A stretch of 64,000 bases of DNA from Arthrinium phaeospermum (lineage: Eukaryota; Ascomycota; Sordariomycetes; Amphisphaeriales; Apiosporaceae). Both the position numbers and the translations under genes were made by a program. A model generated the notes under the pieces. It searched no databases and was not told the DNA's origin. It saw nothing but the letters and a program-made list of their open reading frames with translations. Of the stretch, positions 9,957-21,510 are shown piece by piece; position 1 is the first letter of the stretch; every line of letters begins with the position of its first letter. The stretch lies in contig QYRS01000006.1 of NCBI GenBank assembly GCA_006503535.1, positions 1,550,001-1,614,000 of the forward strand, written 5' to 3'.

Positions 9957-12497
9957 ATGGATCCACTTACTATTTTAACCACGGCTAGCACGCTATCGAG
10001 CATGCTCAATGCGCTCGACAGGACCATTTCCAATACAACCGAGGTGCGGGGACACTGGCAGGACGCCGATCTGACGGTGCTTTTGCTCGAAAACCAACTC
10101 GCGACGCTGCGAACGGCGCTCGGCCAGATCAAGGACTGGATCGATGGCTTCTCCGCGTCGCCGGTCGGCTTTCCGGAGCTGCACTCGCAGCTGGTCATGG
10201 ACCTGGACCGCTGCCTCATCTGCTGCCGCCTGCTCATCGCCAATGTCGACTCGGACGTCTCCCAGATCCACCAGAACACCGTCAGCAAGAACATGCCCAA
10301 CAAGTTGACGCGATTGATGAGGACGAGGAATTTGAAGAAGTCGCAACCCATGATCCAGCAGCAGACGACGGCTTTGATGTTTCTGCTCGGCGCTTTCAAT
10401 GCGTAAGTCCACTTCTTTCCAGTTGCATCCCATAGACTTTGGCTTTCTCTGCTCTCCACGTGCTGCTTGCTGCCCGCTGCTGTTACCCGCTAGCCCTCGT
10501 GTCGCTGGCATTCCGTCCGAACACTGCATATGTAATGCACTATCCCGCTGAAGATTATCGCTGATTTGACGGGGGTTTTATTTCCAGTGCTGCTATTTCG
10601 CAACAGAAGGAACTGCTCGATCAACCGCAGACCAAGCGTGCATTGCAGGCAATAGAAGAAGACACCTCGGCCTTGTTCGCACCCCGCTACTCGGACCCCA
10701 ATGTGAGCGCGTCGTCGCCCTCGTCGTCGACCATGGTGACCAGCCCCGGACTTGCCAATGCACCGAGGCCGTCATTGAAATCCGACTTCAGCAACGGCCC
10801 TGTCGTGTCTAGGATATACGAGACTTGGATCCAGAACTCGACGGAAGCGGCCCCACCTTACCAACCACCGGCTGATCCGAATTGGCAACGGCGGCTGGCT
10901 GATGTCAAGGAGCATCATCCAGTGCAGAACGGCGAGAGCTCCTCTGTCGCTGGCAGAGTGAACGGCAATTCGACGAATGGCGGAAGGTATAGCGTATTGT
11001 CGCCAGTCATCAATGGCGACAAGTTCATTGCCGAGCCCATTCCGGAACAGGCGCAAGTAGAACCAAATGACAAGTTCATCCTCTTTCCGCGCGACGAGGA
11101 TGACGGGAAGATTGTCGTCGACTCGGTCGAGACGCAGGAGAAGTTCATCACCAGCCCCACAGACGCGAACGACAAGTATTTCGTCGGCGCCACCCCCACT
11201 TCAATGGAGAGCAGCGACAGGTTCACGGACGACACGTCGGAAAGCCCATTCACACCCACCAGTTCCCGCCCGGGCAGTTGGCTAGCGCCCGCCCGCTCCA
11301 ATAGCGTCATGTCCGCCAAAAGCAAATGGAAACTGCTCCGCAAGAGGCGCGAGAAGAGCGAGGACCAGAAACGGTCCCTCGCAATCGACAGCGCTTTGAA
11401 GGAAGACTACAGGAAGGAGAGGCAGCAGCAGCAATACAAGGCGCTGCTTTTCGGTTCGGACTCGCGATTGCACATTTTGACCGCGGCCAAGATGCTCGAC
11501 AAAGCTAAGTCTTATACCAGCCAGGAGCTCTACGACTACCGGACCTTGATCTTGAAGTTGGTGAGGAGATACACGCATAAGCTCATCCGAGAGATGCGAC
11601 AACAACAGGTCAACACCCATGCGCGGTATCTCTGGGCCTACGTAGAGGTGCTGGAAAGTTATTACAATGGCGGCATCAATGACGTCGACACCGGGCTACC
11701 CGACGAGTTGGACGAGAGATTTTACAGCGCGTTAGAGAACATCCTTCAGGATCCTCATATCGCGAGCATGGTGAAGCCATCTCCATCGGCGACTTTGGTT
11801 AAGGAATCGAAAGACACATCCTGGCCCAGAGCTGCAGAGTAGTAAGTTGCGCTTCACTGAACCGGGGCTGTTTCGGTCTCTGGTCATCACCCTTGTGACT
11901 CTTGACTAATGTGGCAATCGCAGCTTCTTTTCCTCATTACGTCGGATAACTATGCCGGCCTACGTGCCCACCGGCATGGATATCATTTATGCAACGACAT
12001 TCGCCTCCACCACGGGAGGCATCACCAAGACGGACATCCGCGAGCGCGAGCTCGGCGTCGACTTTCTCGACATCGGGGGCCTCACTGGCAAGTGGAAGAA
12101 GTGGATCCACCAGTTCGAGGAGGCGAGATTCGTCGTCTTCGTGGTGGATCTTGAAGAGTACGACAAACCCGAGGTGATGCGCGACACGATGGAGCTACTG
12201 AACGCCGTCGTCAACTCGCAGTGGTTTGCGGCGGCGTCCATCATCCTGCTGCTCAACGTGCCCCCGCTCTGGACCGTCCGCAACACGGCCAACCCCCGCG
12301 ACAACGTCAACATCCCCAAGGCCGCCGACGAGGTCCTCAAGGGGTTCCAGGCCCGCAACCTCGAGCGGCTGTTCATCTCGCCGTGCAGCATGACGGTCGA
12401 CGGCGGCGGCGAGGCCGCCATGCAGTACATCCTCTCCGCCGTCAAAGAGGCGATTCTCATCAAGGCCTTGACGACGGTGGACGACTCCATAATGTGA
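9957..12497 (+). CDS. G-alpha-like protein with degenerate nucleotide-binding motifs and STAND-type N-terminal domain
   Basis: Three exons, 9957-10402, 10588-11841 and 11924-12497, join in phase to give 757 residues. Residues 1-150 resemble the fungal N-terminal domain of STAND proteins (MDPLTILTTASTLSSML..., a helical Helo-like domain). A disordered stretch with repeated DKFI units follows (GDKFIAEP, NDKFILFP, EKFITSP). The last ~350 residues follow the heterotrimeric G-alpha fold: helix after a P-loop-like LLFGSDSRLHIL, switch II LDIGGLTGKWKKWIHQFEEARFVVFVVDLEEYDK, and SIILLLN. Every guanine-nucleotide signature is altered: GxGESGKS is replaced by GSDSRLHI, the catalytic Gln of DVGGQ by Leu, and NKKD by NVPP. 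It is therefore probably a non-GTPase pseudo-G-alpha with a scaffold or sensor role (inference). The frame is intact, so it looks maintained. Confidence 0.8.
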
Positions 12498-13383
12498 GAT
12501 AGCGAGCGAGAGTCCTGGCCTTGGGTCGTTTTTTGTGTTTAATGTTTGGGTTTTAATCTATTTTTATCATGAATTTAGCGGGGGCGCAACGCACAGGATA
12601 TTTGGGGGGTTCCAATGATGCCTTCCCGCTGCCTTCATCTGGCATTCCAAAGTCTTTTCTCAAGTCATGTTATGTACATATTATATATACTTACTCATCA
12701 AGTATGTGGGAGTCGATATCCGAGGGCTCGTTAGTCGGTTTTTATCTCTTGATCTGCAGGGGACGCACACGCACACGCACACACACACACACACACCTCT
12801 GAGCTGGGGATACAATATCCCATCCCAGACACACACGGCCGGGCCTTCTAGGGTACACGGTCGAATACACTCTAGACAACAAAATACAAACACAACTTTA
12901 TAGTGATCTTGCATTAAGAATCATGGCGAAGGTAATGGTGGGACTCAGGATAGGAGATTCGATAAGAGATCTCTTCGATAAACCAAAGCGCTTCTTGAGA
13001 AGCCCCCCAAAGTTGTCTCGCAGAATTCGCACAGAAGCTTTTCATAGAAACAAGGCGTTGGCAAGTGTCAGATATCACAGGTTGACGTGTAGCCAGAAGG
13101 GGGCAGTACCCCGCTCGGGACAACGCCACCGCCGACTTCAGTGTCAACAATGAATGCTCGCCGTCTCGCTGTCACACAACACGCCGTGTCACACCCCGAC
13201 AACCCATGGAGCCAATCAAGAATAAAGAATGATTGGAACCCAAGCAGGCTGTATGCAATATGTCGTTGCGACTGAGTACCGTCAACAGCCCAAGTCGTTA
13301 GGCTACGGTAGGCATCCCTTATCTATTGCCCACCCCCTCGTCTCCGCAGGAAGGGTGAATACTCTCGTCACCAGTTTCTAACC
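12498..13383. other. Intergenic region with microsatellite
   Basis: Between the G-alpha-like gene and HET gene 1. Apart from the AC microsatellite I see no gene or structured element. Confidence 0.6.
12763..12797. repeat. (AC)n microsatellite
   Basis: Runs of AC interrupted by two G substitutions at its left end, then an unbroken AC tract. Likely length-polymorphic. Confidence 0.9.
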
Positions 13384-15542
13384 ATGATATATCAATCTCT
13401 TCAGACTTCAAGGGCCGAGATTCGCCTATTGAGAATCCTCCCTAGCGGTACGACGCAAGTTGAAGCAGGGTCCCCAGTATCTCACCAAGTATCATGCGAG
13501 CTCCAACACTACAGCTTGGATGAATTAGTGTTAGACCTGGAGCAAAAAGCACCGTTGGAATGGGATAGCACCATCGAGCAATCCTCTCAAGGGGTGACTC
13601 TTACTCCAAGATACAAATGGGGGGATTTCGTAGCTCTTTCATATACTTGGGGCGATGCAGCCCACACAGCGGATATACTGGTCAACGGATCCGTCGTGGT
13701 TGTACGCAGCAACCTGGAGGCGGCACTACGGACCCTTCGCCACAAGCGACCCATAGTCGAAGGCATGTTGGTGTGGACAGACGCCATATGCATTAACCAG
13801 GGCGACATGAGGGAGAGGGAGTCGGAGGTGAAACGGATGCGCACAATCTACAAGTCTGCCTACGACGTCGTGGTATGGCTGGGAAAAGAGTATGAAGATA
13901 GCCGGGGCGCCATCGGCATGCTAAAGACAATGGCGGCATCAGTCGCGGGTGGTAGCCAGGACTCGCTCGAGAGGACCATTCGCCAGGATCCGGGCATGTT
14001 CGGCACAGGTTGTTGGAAGGCCCTTGGCCTGCTGCTGAATAGGCCGTACTGGAACTGGGTCTGGATCATACAGGAGTTGGTTATGGGGACCGGAAAGACG
14101 CCGATTCTGTGTGGCGAAGACACCATCACCTGGGGTGAGCTCTACAACGGCGTGTCCGAATTTGGATCGCGGATTGACGACCTGATGTTCCTCCGTATCG
14201 AGATGGAATGCGGCAGGCGGGTGTAAAATACCGAGGCCTAAACCGCCACAAGATCAACCACCTTTGGGAGGAGCAACTGCTGCAGGCAGGGACGTCCATC
14301 TCTCACCACATGCCCATCCTCGACCTTGCTCGGAAGTCCTTCGCGACGGACCTGCGGGACAAGGTCTATGGCATTCTCGGACTTGTTCCGCCAAAAGTTG
14401 CTACCCTGACGGATGTGAACTATCAGAAAGAGCCCCATGAAGTATACACATCGTTTACAATAGCGTGGATGGCAGCCAGTATGTTTCCATTCGCGCTCCA
14501 CGGGATGTGCCTTGTGTACTAACACTAGAACAGCAGATAGATTAGACATACTAGAGCAGTGTTCCTCCAGAATTACGCACAAGCCGACATGGGTCCCAGA
14601 CTGGAACTCGTGGGACCATGTACGTTTGTTCAGCGGTAAGCGACTTTCGGTGTTCATACATCCCTATTCCAGTGTTTATTCCACGCTATCCCAGTGTCTC
14701 ATGAGGGAAAGACTAATCGTTTACTCGAGGAACTCCTATTATTCCCTCTTAAGACATCTTGTTTCCTCCAAAAGGAGTAATTGCTAACGCCGAGAGTCGA
14801 AAGGGTACCCCCTGCTACTTCGCCTCAAAGGGGTTGTCGAACTCCTTTACCATCCTGGAGGGTGGGATGATACTTTCCGTCGAAGGATTACTGGTTGGCA
14901 GAATAGACGGTCTAGGTGCAAGCTACTACGAAAACCATATATCCAATGAGCCCAGTGACCGTATGGTTCAGCCACAAGGGTCCCTCAATGTCTACGAGAC
15001 CGCCGCAGGTCTCGAGAGTGCTGTTTGGCGCACCCTTGTGGGTAATCGTACCCCGGGCGGCAATCTGGCCCCTGATACCTACAGATTTCTTTTGGAGCTC
15101 AGCCTACCCCAGCAGGACGAGTCGGGAATCCCGGATCCAGGGCTCGGACGCGGTCACAAAGCATTCAACCATCTCCTACGCCAGAACAAAGACCTTATGG
15201 TCTCTCGGGAGGAAATTGGGTAGCTTTTTCCTCGAGGAAGACCTTGGGACACCAGCGCAGTCGAAAGACTGCTTAAAGGCGCTGGAGCGCATGCTCCGGT
15301 TCCATCGTTCCCGAAGGCTCGCGGTCACCGACGGGGGACACTTTGGACTCGCCCCGCTGTCGGCCATGAAGAATGACTGCATCTTTCTGTTGCCTGGTTG
15401 TCATGTGCCGATAGCCGCGCGACATGTGCACGATACATATCAGGTCGTCGGCGCATGCTATCTCCAAGGTTTCATGGAAGGGGAGGTTGTGGAAGACATA
15501 CAGAAAGGGAACCAGTGCCTGGAACAAATCCGTCTATACTAG
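13384..15542 (+). pseudogene. HET-domain (heterokaryon incompatibility) protein, frame-broken
   Basis: The N-terminal frame from ATG 13384 contains the three HET blocks: FVALSYTWGD, VWTDAICINQGDMRERESEV and RPYWNWVWIIQEL. The usual downstream landmarks follow: ATDLRDKVYGILGLVP, WVPDW and a C-terminal GLAPLSAMKNDCIFLLPGC...VGACYLQGFMEGE. HET proteins trigger incompatibility cell death or act in STAND pathways. Two clean introns are visible: 14479-14533 (TACTAAC branch) and 14636-14774. Two breaks are not explained by introns. At about 14219-14250 the frame shifts (one base appears missing, or a 32-nt intron, too short to be normal). At about 15218-15224 one extra base shifts the frame again. 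It is convergent with HET gene 2. Read as a decaying or error-containing HET gene. Confidence 0.75.
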
Positions 15543-15866
15543 ACCAACAGGATAGATACATTTGCTTGGAGATCGTTCCTAGACTCTAGAGCGCCTTCAC
15601 GCCCAAAGTCGAAGGAGCAGTGTTTTCATATTGTCACGCCTTTCATTTTAATTTTATTTTATATCGTTATCGCTTGCACCGTATCTTCGCGTCAGATTTC
15701 GATGGACCAGTACTGAAATAGTTTTGAGTGTGTTTTGCCGATTGTTTATTCATGCCACTCTTTCAGCTAATACTTACAACACCCTTTCACTTTAGACAAA
15801 AAGGAAGATCAGTGAGTTAACTCCCTTGCTGATGACTTCACAGTTATGAAGGCCCAGCGGCAAACA

Positions 15867-17996
15867 TCAATGTATGATAATCGTCTGCCTACTCGCTTCG
15901 CCAGTTTCGACGGTCGCCAGCGCCTCGCCATTCATCAGCCCGTGAACGTAGGCTTCGCCGACCAACGTGCAGTTCACCACGTCCCCGTCCTCGCCGGATG
16001 TAATAGGAGTTGCATCTGTCAGCTTTCGCACGAGGAACGGGACGTCGGCCCCAGGGAGTACAGAAATGGTGTCGCCGACCTCGGCCGACTTGGGACCCCA
16101 GCCAATGTACCCCTTTTCCGTGATGAAGAAACGCTTTCCGTTCAACACGGTCGACACGAGGGCATAAATATGAGTTACGTATTCCCGAGGGACGCTGTTG
16201 ATGAGTGACAAGAACTGATCATCCGTGAGGCCTGTCCCAGGCTTAGGCATGACGCCGTTGTGGCCTTCAATGCATAGGTTCCAGAACCTGGTGAACGCTA
16301 CACTTTTCTTACAGGTGACGAGATCTTGATCGAAATCCTCGTCATAAGGCGTGTTGTCATAAGGCCTTCTGTCCAAAGGTCCGTTGGCAACCATGGTCTT
16401 CCAGAAAGCCGTCTGTACAGTCTCGTTCGGCACGTGAGAATAGGCAACGTGGTCGAGCAGCGGCCAATAAGATCCCTGGATGTTGAATTGGCCGCCCTCG
16501 CTACTGTACACGATTTCCGGCGCCTCTCCCTGGCCAGGCTTGCGAAATGCGTGGTCGGGGTGAACCACGCCGACTCTAGGAAGGCACTGGCTGCACGCGT
16601 CGTAGTCGTCGCACACAACACATTTGTAGTGTGTGCCCCCGGGGATTTCGCATTCGCACACATCGCAGTAGGCCCGCCAGACGACATGGCTGCTGGCCAG
16701 CATGAAACACCATTGTTGATAGCATGATCTGTCGTATTGCCAACCAGCGGTATTGCTGCTCGGTTTGCCCAGGTGCGTGATGGTATCGTACAGTGTGCCC
16801 GAGGTCCTCAAAAGGTTTTGCCTAGGAAACGACACCTCAACCGGGCCCTTCCCTCCAGCTGCGAAGCCTCGGCGCATCAAGATACGGGACATGTTCATGT
16901 CCTCTGTGGTCGTACGGTCAGTCTGCTGAGCCCAGTCGGGGCACCAAGTAGGGAGACCACTCCTTCTTTTGTTAGCCCCTTGGATGCCTTGGCCAGGAGA
17001 GCGGTTGGTGGCGCTGTTCAGGTCCTCATCATCGACAATGTATTGCAGGGTGTTCAGGGACCGGGTGTGCTCAATCAACCTGGAAGTGATGTGGACGAGG
17101 CATTCCGTCAGGGAGATATCGTAGCGTACAAAGTTGAGTGGTATATCATGCGCGAGACCCGCAAAGGCATACACAAGGTCGCGAGGGTCCGTTGTACTGC
17201 GAGTCACACTGTACCTCAGGACATCAAGCAACGGCTGTTTCCCCTTTTGCCGAAACTCGGTTCGGGCGCCCATCAAGCCGAGAAGGACCTGCATAGTCGA
17301 GCCAAAGGGGTTGTTGGGCTCCTCTCGGTTCCTCTGGAATTCCCTCGCAACGGCTACACATCATGCACCGTCGCGGAGGAAATGCTGATTGATCGATTCT
17401 AGATAGTCCTCCAGATGCTGGATAGTCAGAAAGTCGTCGCCCGCATGAAACACGAGGTCCTTGGCTAGGACGGCCTCCTGGAAAGTCCACGCCCGGAAAA
17501 CCCAAGCATCCCAGTCAACGTGAAAGTCCAGCAACGCTGGGGGAGTGTTGGTGTAGTGCTGTGTGTGATCTCCCGCAAAAGACTTGACGGTCTGCATGCT
17601 CTCGGACATGTTTGTCTTCTGCCAGAACACCACCACCAAGGAGGCTTGGAGGTAGACCTTGTCCATCATGGAAACCTGAGCGTTGCGCTCCTGAAGGTCG
17701 ACTTGGTTGATGCATACTGCGTCCACCCACAAGGTACGTGACTTTTGAGGGTGTCTCAGGGCCTTCAGTGCATTATGCAGGTTTCTTGTAACGGGATGTG
17801 CTACCCCGTTCAGTAGGATCTCCTTGGGGTCATCTGGGGCTCCCCAGACATAGGAGAGAGTCTCGTACTGTGGTTCTTCCTGTAGGCTGATGGTCCTCAT
17901 TTGACAGGAGATCGTCTGAGGGTCACCGTGACTGGGCTGAAGGTCCAGCACCCGGATCTCCTCCCGGGTCACGTCTAACGGTTGCCAGCGATCCAT
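15867..17996 (-). pseudogene. HET-domain protein with embedded ZZ zinc finger, in-frame TGA
   Basis: One continuous frame of 710 codons from ATG 17996 to the stop at 15867, interrupted only by an in-frame TGA at 17361-17363 (codon 212). HET blocks: YETLSYVWGAPDDP, LWVDAVCINQVDLQERNAQV and VFRAWTFQEAVLAKDL, then TTDPRDLVYAFAGLA and PTWCPDWAQQ. The C-terminal GEAYVHGLMNGE box is intact. Between them, at 16545-16667, is a ZZ-type zinc finger: C-x2-C, then C-x2-C-x5-C-x2-C, then H-x3-H (YCDVCECEIPGG...CVVCDDYDACSQC...HPDHAF), an unusual insertion in a HET protein; ZZ fingers bind peptides such as histone or N-degron tails. No splice pair around the TGA restores the frame, so it is a nonsense mutation (for example CGA to TGA), readthrough, or an error. 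Confidence 0.8.
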
Positions 17997-18849
17997 GTGA
18001 AAAATTTTAAGGAGGTAAAAGGTCGGGTTTGATGGCCGGTTCTGGTGATGGGGGCCAGACGAGAATAAAGGAAATCGGGGTTCATAACTCCGGATTGGAC
18101 ATCAGGTTTTTGACTTGTGTCACACAAGGAATCTCAAGGTGGCTTGCAGCTCGCAGTAGGCCGACATATCATATTGGCCTATCAGAACGCGACGTCTGCA
18201 AGCGCATTTAGGCCAAGTCCGGAATATCCGTGGTATCTTAACTAAAGAGGGGATAGATCAGCGTCAGGCTCTAGCGTCCAGAAAAAGATATCTTGCCGAT
18301 ATGCTTCTCTTCCTGTAGTGACACTATGTAGCCAACAGCTACGTGCAGGGCTTGAAGCTTTCCTCCGGGGCATGTCAATCACTGACTGTCTATGGACTCC
18401 ATCGCCTCTACTTCTATGCGCACAGTTCTTCTCCAATCTCGAAAAGGTTCTCATTGCCAGATAATGCAAATCGGATGGTTATAGGACCACCTCTGTCAGC
18501 GGCTCCACTGGGCAATATCATAGAGTCGTCGTAGCTAGCATGTCACTTGGATCAACTCGGGAGTTGATGCGACGAGCGGAGAAGCAGGCAGGCTCCATTC
18601 AGGTCCGACTCTGCTCGCTGGAATAGCGGGATCTGTCGGGTACGAGCTTGGGCCAACTCGTCCAGCTTCAGCCCCCGGTATTAGCTGACCTTCACCTCAA
18701 CAGGATGTAATTGCCCACAAGCAACAGCAAACTATATCTCTCATTACAAACTCATTCTACAGGCGACAAGGGCTGCCTAACAGAGACAACAAACCCATAT
18801 TTGGTCTCATCTGTATCTTACATCGAACCCCTCTTCATTATCCTTCCTT
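17997..18849. other. Intergenic region
   Basis: Between the start of HET gene 2 and the end of the rvt-like gene. It should hold the HET gene 2 promoter. No gene or repeat recognised. Confidence 0.6.
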
Positions 18850-21510
18850 TCACTGTCCCTCCTTGCTGGTATCGAAGGTGCCCTTGGGTAAAAGCTCCAT
18901 GTCAATCAGTTTCAGGCTTCCGAATCTCTCCATTGCCTCTTGGCCATATAACAGGATAACCCGTCGCCAATACGAACCAATACCTGGGAAATTTCCGCTC
19001 GCGATCTTCTGAAGTGTGTCGCTACCGTATGGTCCGCTCATGAGGGCGTGTAGACCAGTACTATCATACAGTGAGCTCTCCAACGACGGTGACTCCAGTA
19101 GCCGACAGTACACATTCACCAGCTCGCTGCCATACCCGTAATGGAGCTTCTCACGCCACGTCTTGTACTCATGGAAGATGGGGGCTGGGTCACTTCGGAG
19201 ACTTCGATAGCTTTGTCGCTGCAATTGCAATCGATTTCCCCTGAGTTCGGTGTACTGAAACTTGCTAACGGGAGAGGATGAGCTTTCTGCAGCCAAATCT
19301 CGTATCAAGTGCAACGCTATGGAAGCCGATTTCAGTCCAAGACCACCAAGCTCAGTGGGAAAGAATAGGTACGCATCCGGGATGTCAGACTCGGCGAATC
19401 GCTGAGACAACACCGTCTTCAGGTACTCAGCGGCATCGTTACAATCGACGAAGTTATTTCCGTTGCGGGCCTCTGCGTCATACTGGAATATCTGTCGTTC
19501 CACGTGTGTGTAGGTATGAAGCACCATCGTGACATGATCGCGGCCCAAAGAATTGGGCTTGACCCCGAGCAAGTGGAACAATCTTTCTTGTTGGCTGTTC
19601 AGCTCCCGAACCAACGCGAATGTACTCTTGGGATCCCTTCGTAGGCATTTGCGGACAGTGTGGACATGCATATTAACCCTGTCTTGATCGATCTCAAAGC
19701 TTCCCGTAACGGGTGACAACCGCAACAAGCCCCATCTGATTTGGCCCTGTGGAAGCGAGCTGTGCATTGGTAACACGGGGACATCGGGGCGAAAGATTTG
19801 TACGCAGCCGCTGTTGGGAACACAGAGCTGGGTTCCGGTGACATATGCAAAATTCTCTAACGTTTTCCATGCACTCACGACATGGGCTTCAGAGGGGCTG
19901 CAGAACCACAAATCGCCGATAGAACGGTACAGAAGACGACCATCTGTTGCCTGGTGGACGGCACAGTCGAGCCAGAAAAGGACCACCTCACTAAAAACGT
20001 CGCTGAGGACATGGGAGTCGGGGGTGCCTCGGCGTCGTGTTCGGGGACCGGAGTCCGCAGGGTCGGTACGGAATCTTAGAGGTGCCTCAAGGAAGGTGTG
20101 AAAGAACAGAAGCCAAATGCCTGAGACTCCCATGAATTCTAGGACACCAAGTACCGTGGCATGAGGCAGCAGATCGTTCCAGCGGCTGAATGAAGATTGA
20201 AGCACAGTGAACTCCCCATGGAGTCTGATGTTGATGGCACGCTCTGCCGACAGGATCTGGGCAAGCTGTGTTCTGAATTTGACTGGCTCGTTGGTATAGA
20301 CTCGGTTCATTTCGGTCTCTGCTTCCTCAGCTCTTTGAGACTCCATATCCAGCAGACGATTGGCAAGGTGTTGCTCACGATGCATGCTGTGTCTTGCACG
20401 CTGCACGAGTCTGCAGTCGTAGGCGCTGCGGAAGTAAGTGTGCCTCTGCTTGTCGATACTTACCGCTGCTCGACCAGCGCTTAAGTATAGGCCATTCGAA
20501 GAGAAGAAGGAGGGGAGTATGTCCTTGAAGAAGCCCGACCATCTGACTCCAATATAGTGAAGGAAAATCGCCTGGAGAAGATCTTCTTGCATGTCTATGA
20601 TGTACTTGTCTTTGACATCTGATCGGAAATCCAGGGATACACTGTCCCCCTATGACCAGGAACCTAGGTTCTGCATCCTTGTGTTCAGTACATCGCTGAT
20701 CTCATCTAGGAAGAGATGGTTGCTTTGGATAGTCCGAAGAGCTTCCCGCATGTCATGGGATAGACGCTTGGAACCTAGCAAGCTTGAGATGGCCCATTCC
20801 AGCGTTGCTGGGTGGAACTGGTTGGGCGAGGTAAGTGATCTCTCAAACCTCTTGATTGTTGCTGATAGGTCTTCCATCGCGTCTGTTTTTCGGTAGCCTC
20901 CAGCTGTCTCGCGGACGAAAACGTGTTCCAAGAACTGATGTAAAGCGTTGCGGTTGATATGTGTTGACGAGAAAGCATCTTCTTCCCATTGCCGTCTGTA
21001 TCTGTCCTTTGCTTGGTTGAACGAGCTGTTAGGAGATGGAGTAGCCTCTTTGTTTCTTCCATCAGGTTTGGGGTCATCACCAGCTGTGAGTAACCACTCA
21101 TCCATCATATCGGCGTGGAGAGAATCGTACTTGAGCCTGGCAGACATCGTGTCGAAGTGTGCTAACAAAGTACTCTCCCACCGATAAGACATGATGGCCG
21201 AATCTAGAAGGGACTGGTCGGATTGGCGTATGAAGGACATGAGTCTGTTGTGGAATTCGGGCCAGAACAAAGGGCAGTCTTCCTCGTCGGGAGTTCGGAG
21301 GACCAGGTGCTCAAATTTGCCGGCACTGATGGCGTGGCATGTTTCGATTCTGTCGCGAATCATGACCAGGCGCTTGGTTCTGTCGAGTTCGGGGCCCAAC
21401 AAAGTAAGCAGCTGGGCCTTATGTTCTCGAATCTGGGACATCTTGTCTGTTTTTGAGTCGGCAATGATTCGCAGCGTTTGCGACAAGACGCTGCTAGTAG
21501 GCGAGGCCAT
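18850..21510 (-). pseudogene. rvt-type cellular reverse-transcriptase-related gene, broken by in-frame TAG
   Basis: From ATG 21510 to the stop at 18850 there is one frame of 887 codons with a single in-frame TAG at 20650-20652. The N-terminal helical region (SSVLSQTLRIIADSKTDKMSQ...), the central IIDMQEDLLQAIFLHYIGVRW, the RT-like block RSIGDLWFCSPSEAHVVSAWKTLENFAYVTGT and the thumb-like YLFFPTELGGLGLKSA match what I know of fungal rvt genes. These are single-copy domesticated reverse transcriptases, not transposons. At the expected DD catalytic pair the sequence reads GD (SIGDLWF), so the first Asp is lost. The stop lies in TCA-TAG-GGG, as if CAG had become TAG (CpA to TpA, the direction of RIP). 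The frame continues unchanged on both sides and no intron removes it. No LTRs or mobile features flank it. Confidence 0.75.

Noticed and set aside
17320..17400. An intron that would remove the TGA in HET gene 2
   Set aside because: The only GT-AG pairs are 15 and 35 nt and neither keeps phase.
20593..20660. An intron that would remove the TAG in the rvt-like gene
   Set aside because: All GT-AG pairs around it are either under 30 nt or put the next exon in the wrong phase; the frame is continuous through the stop.
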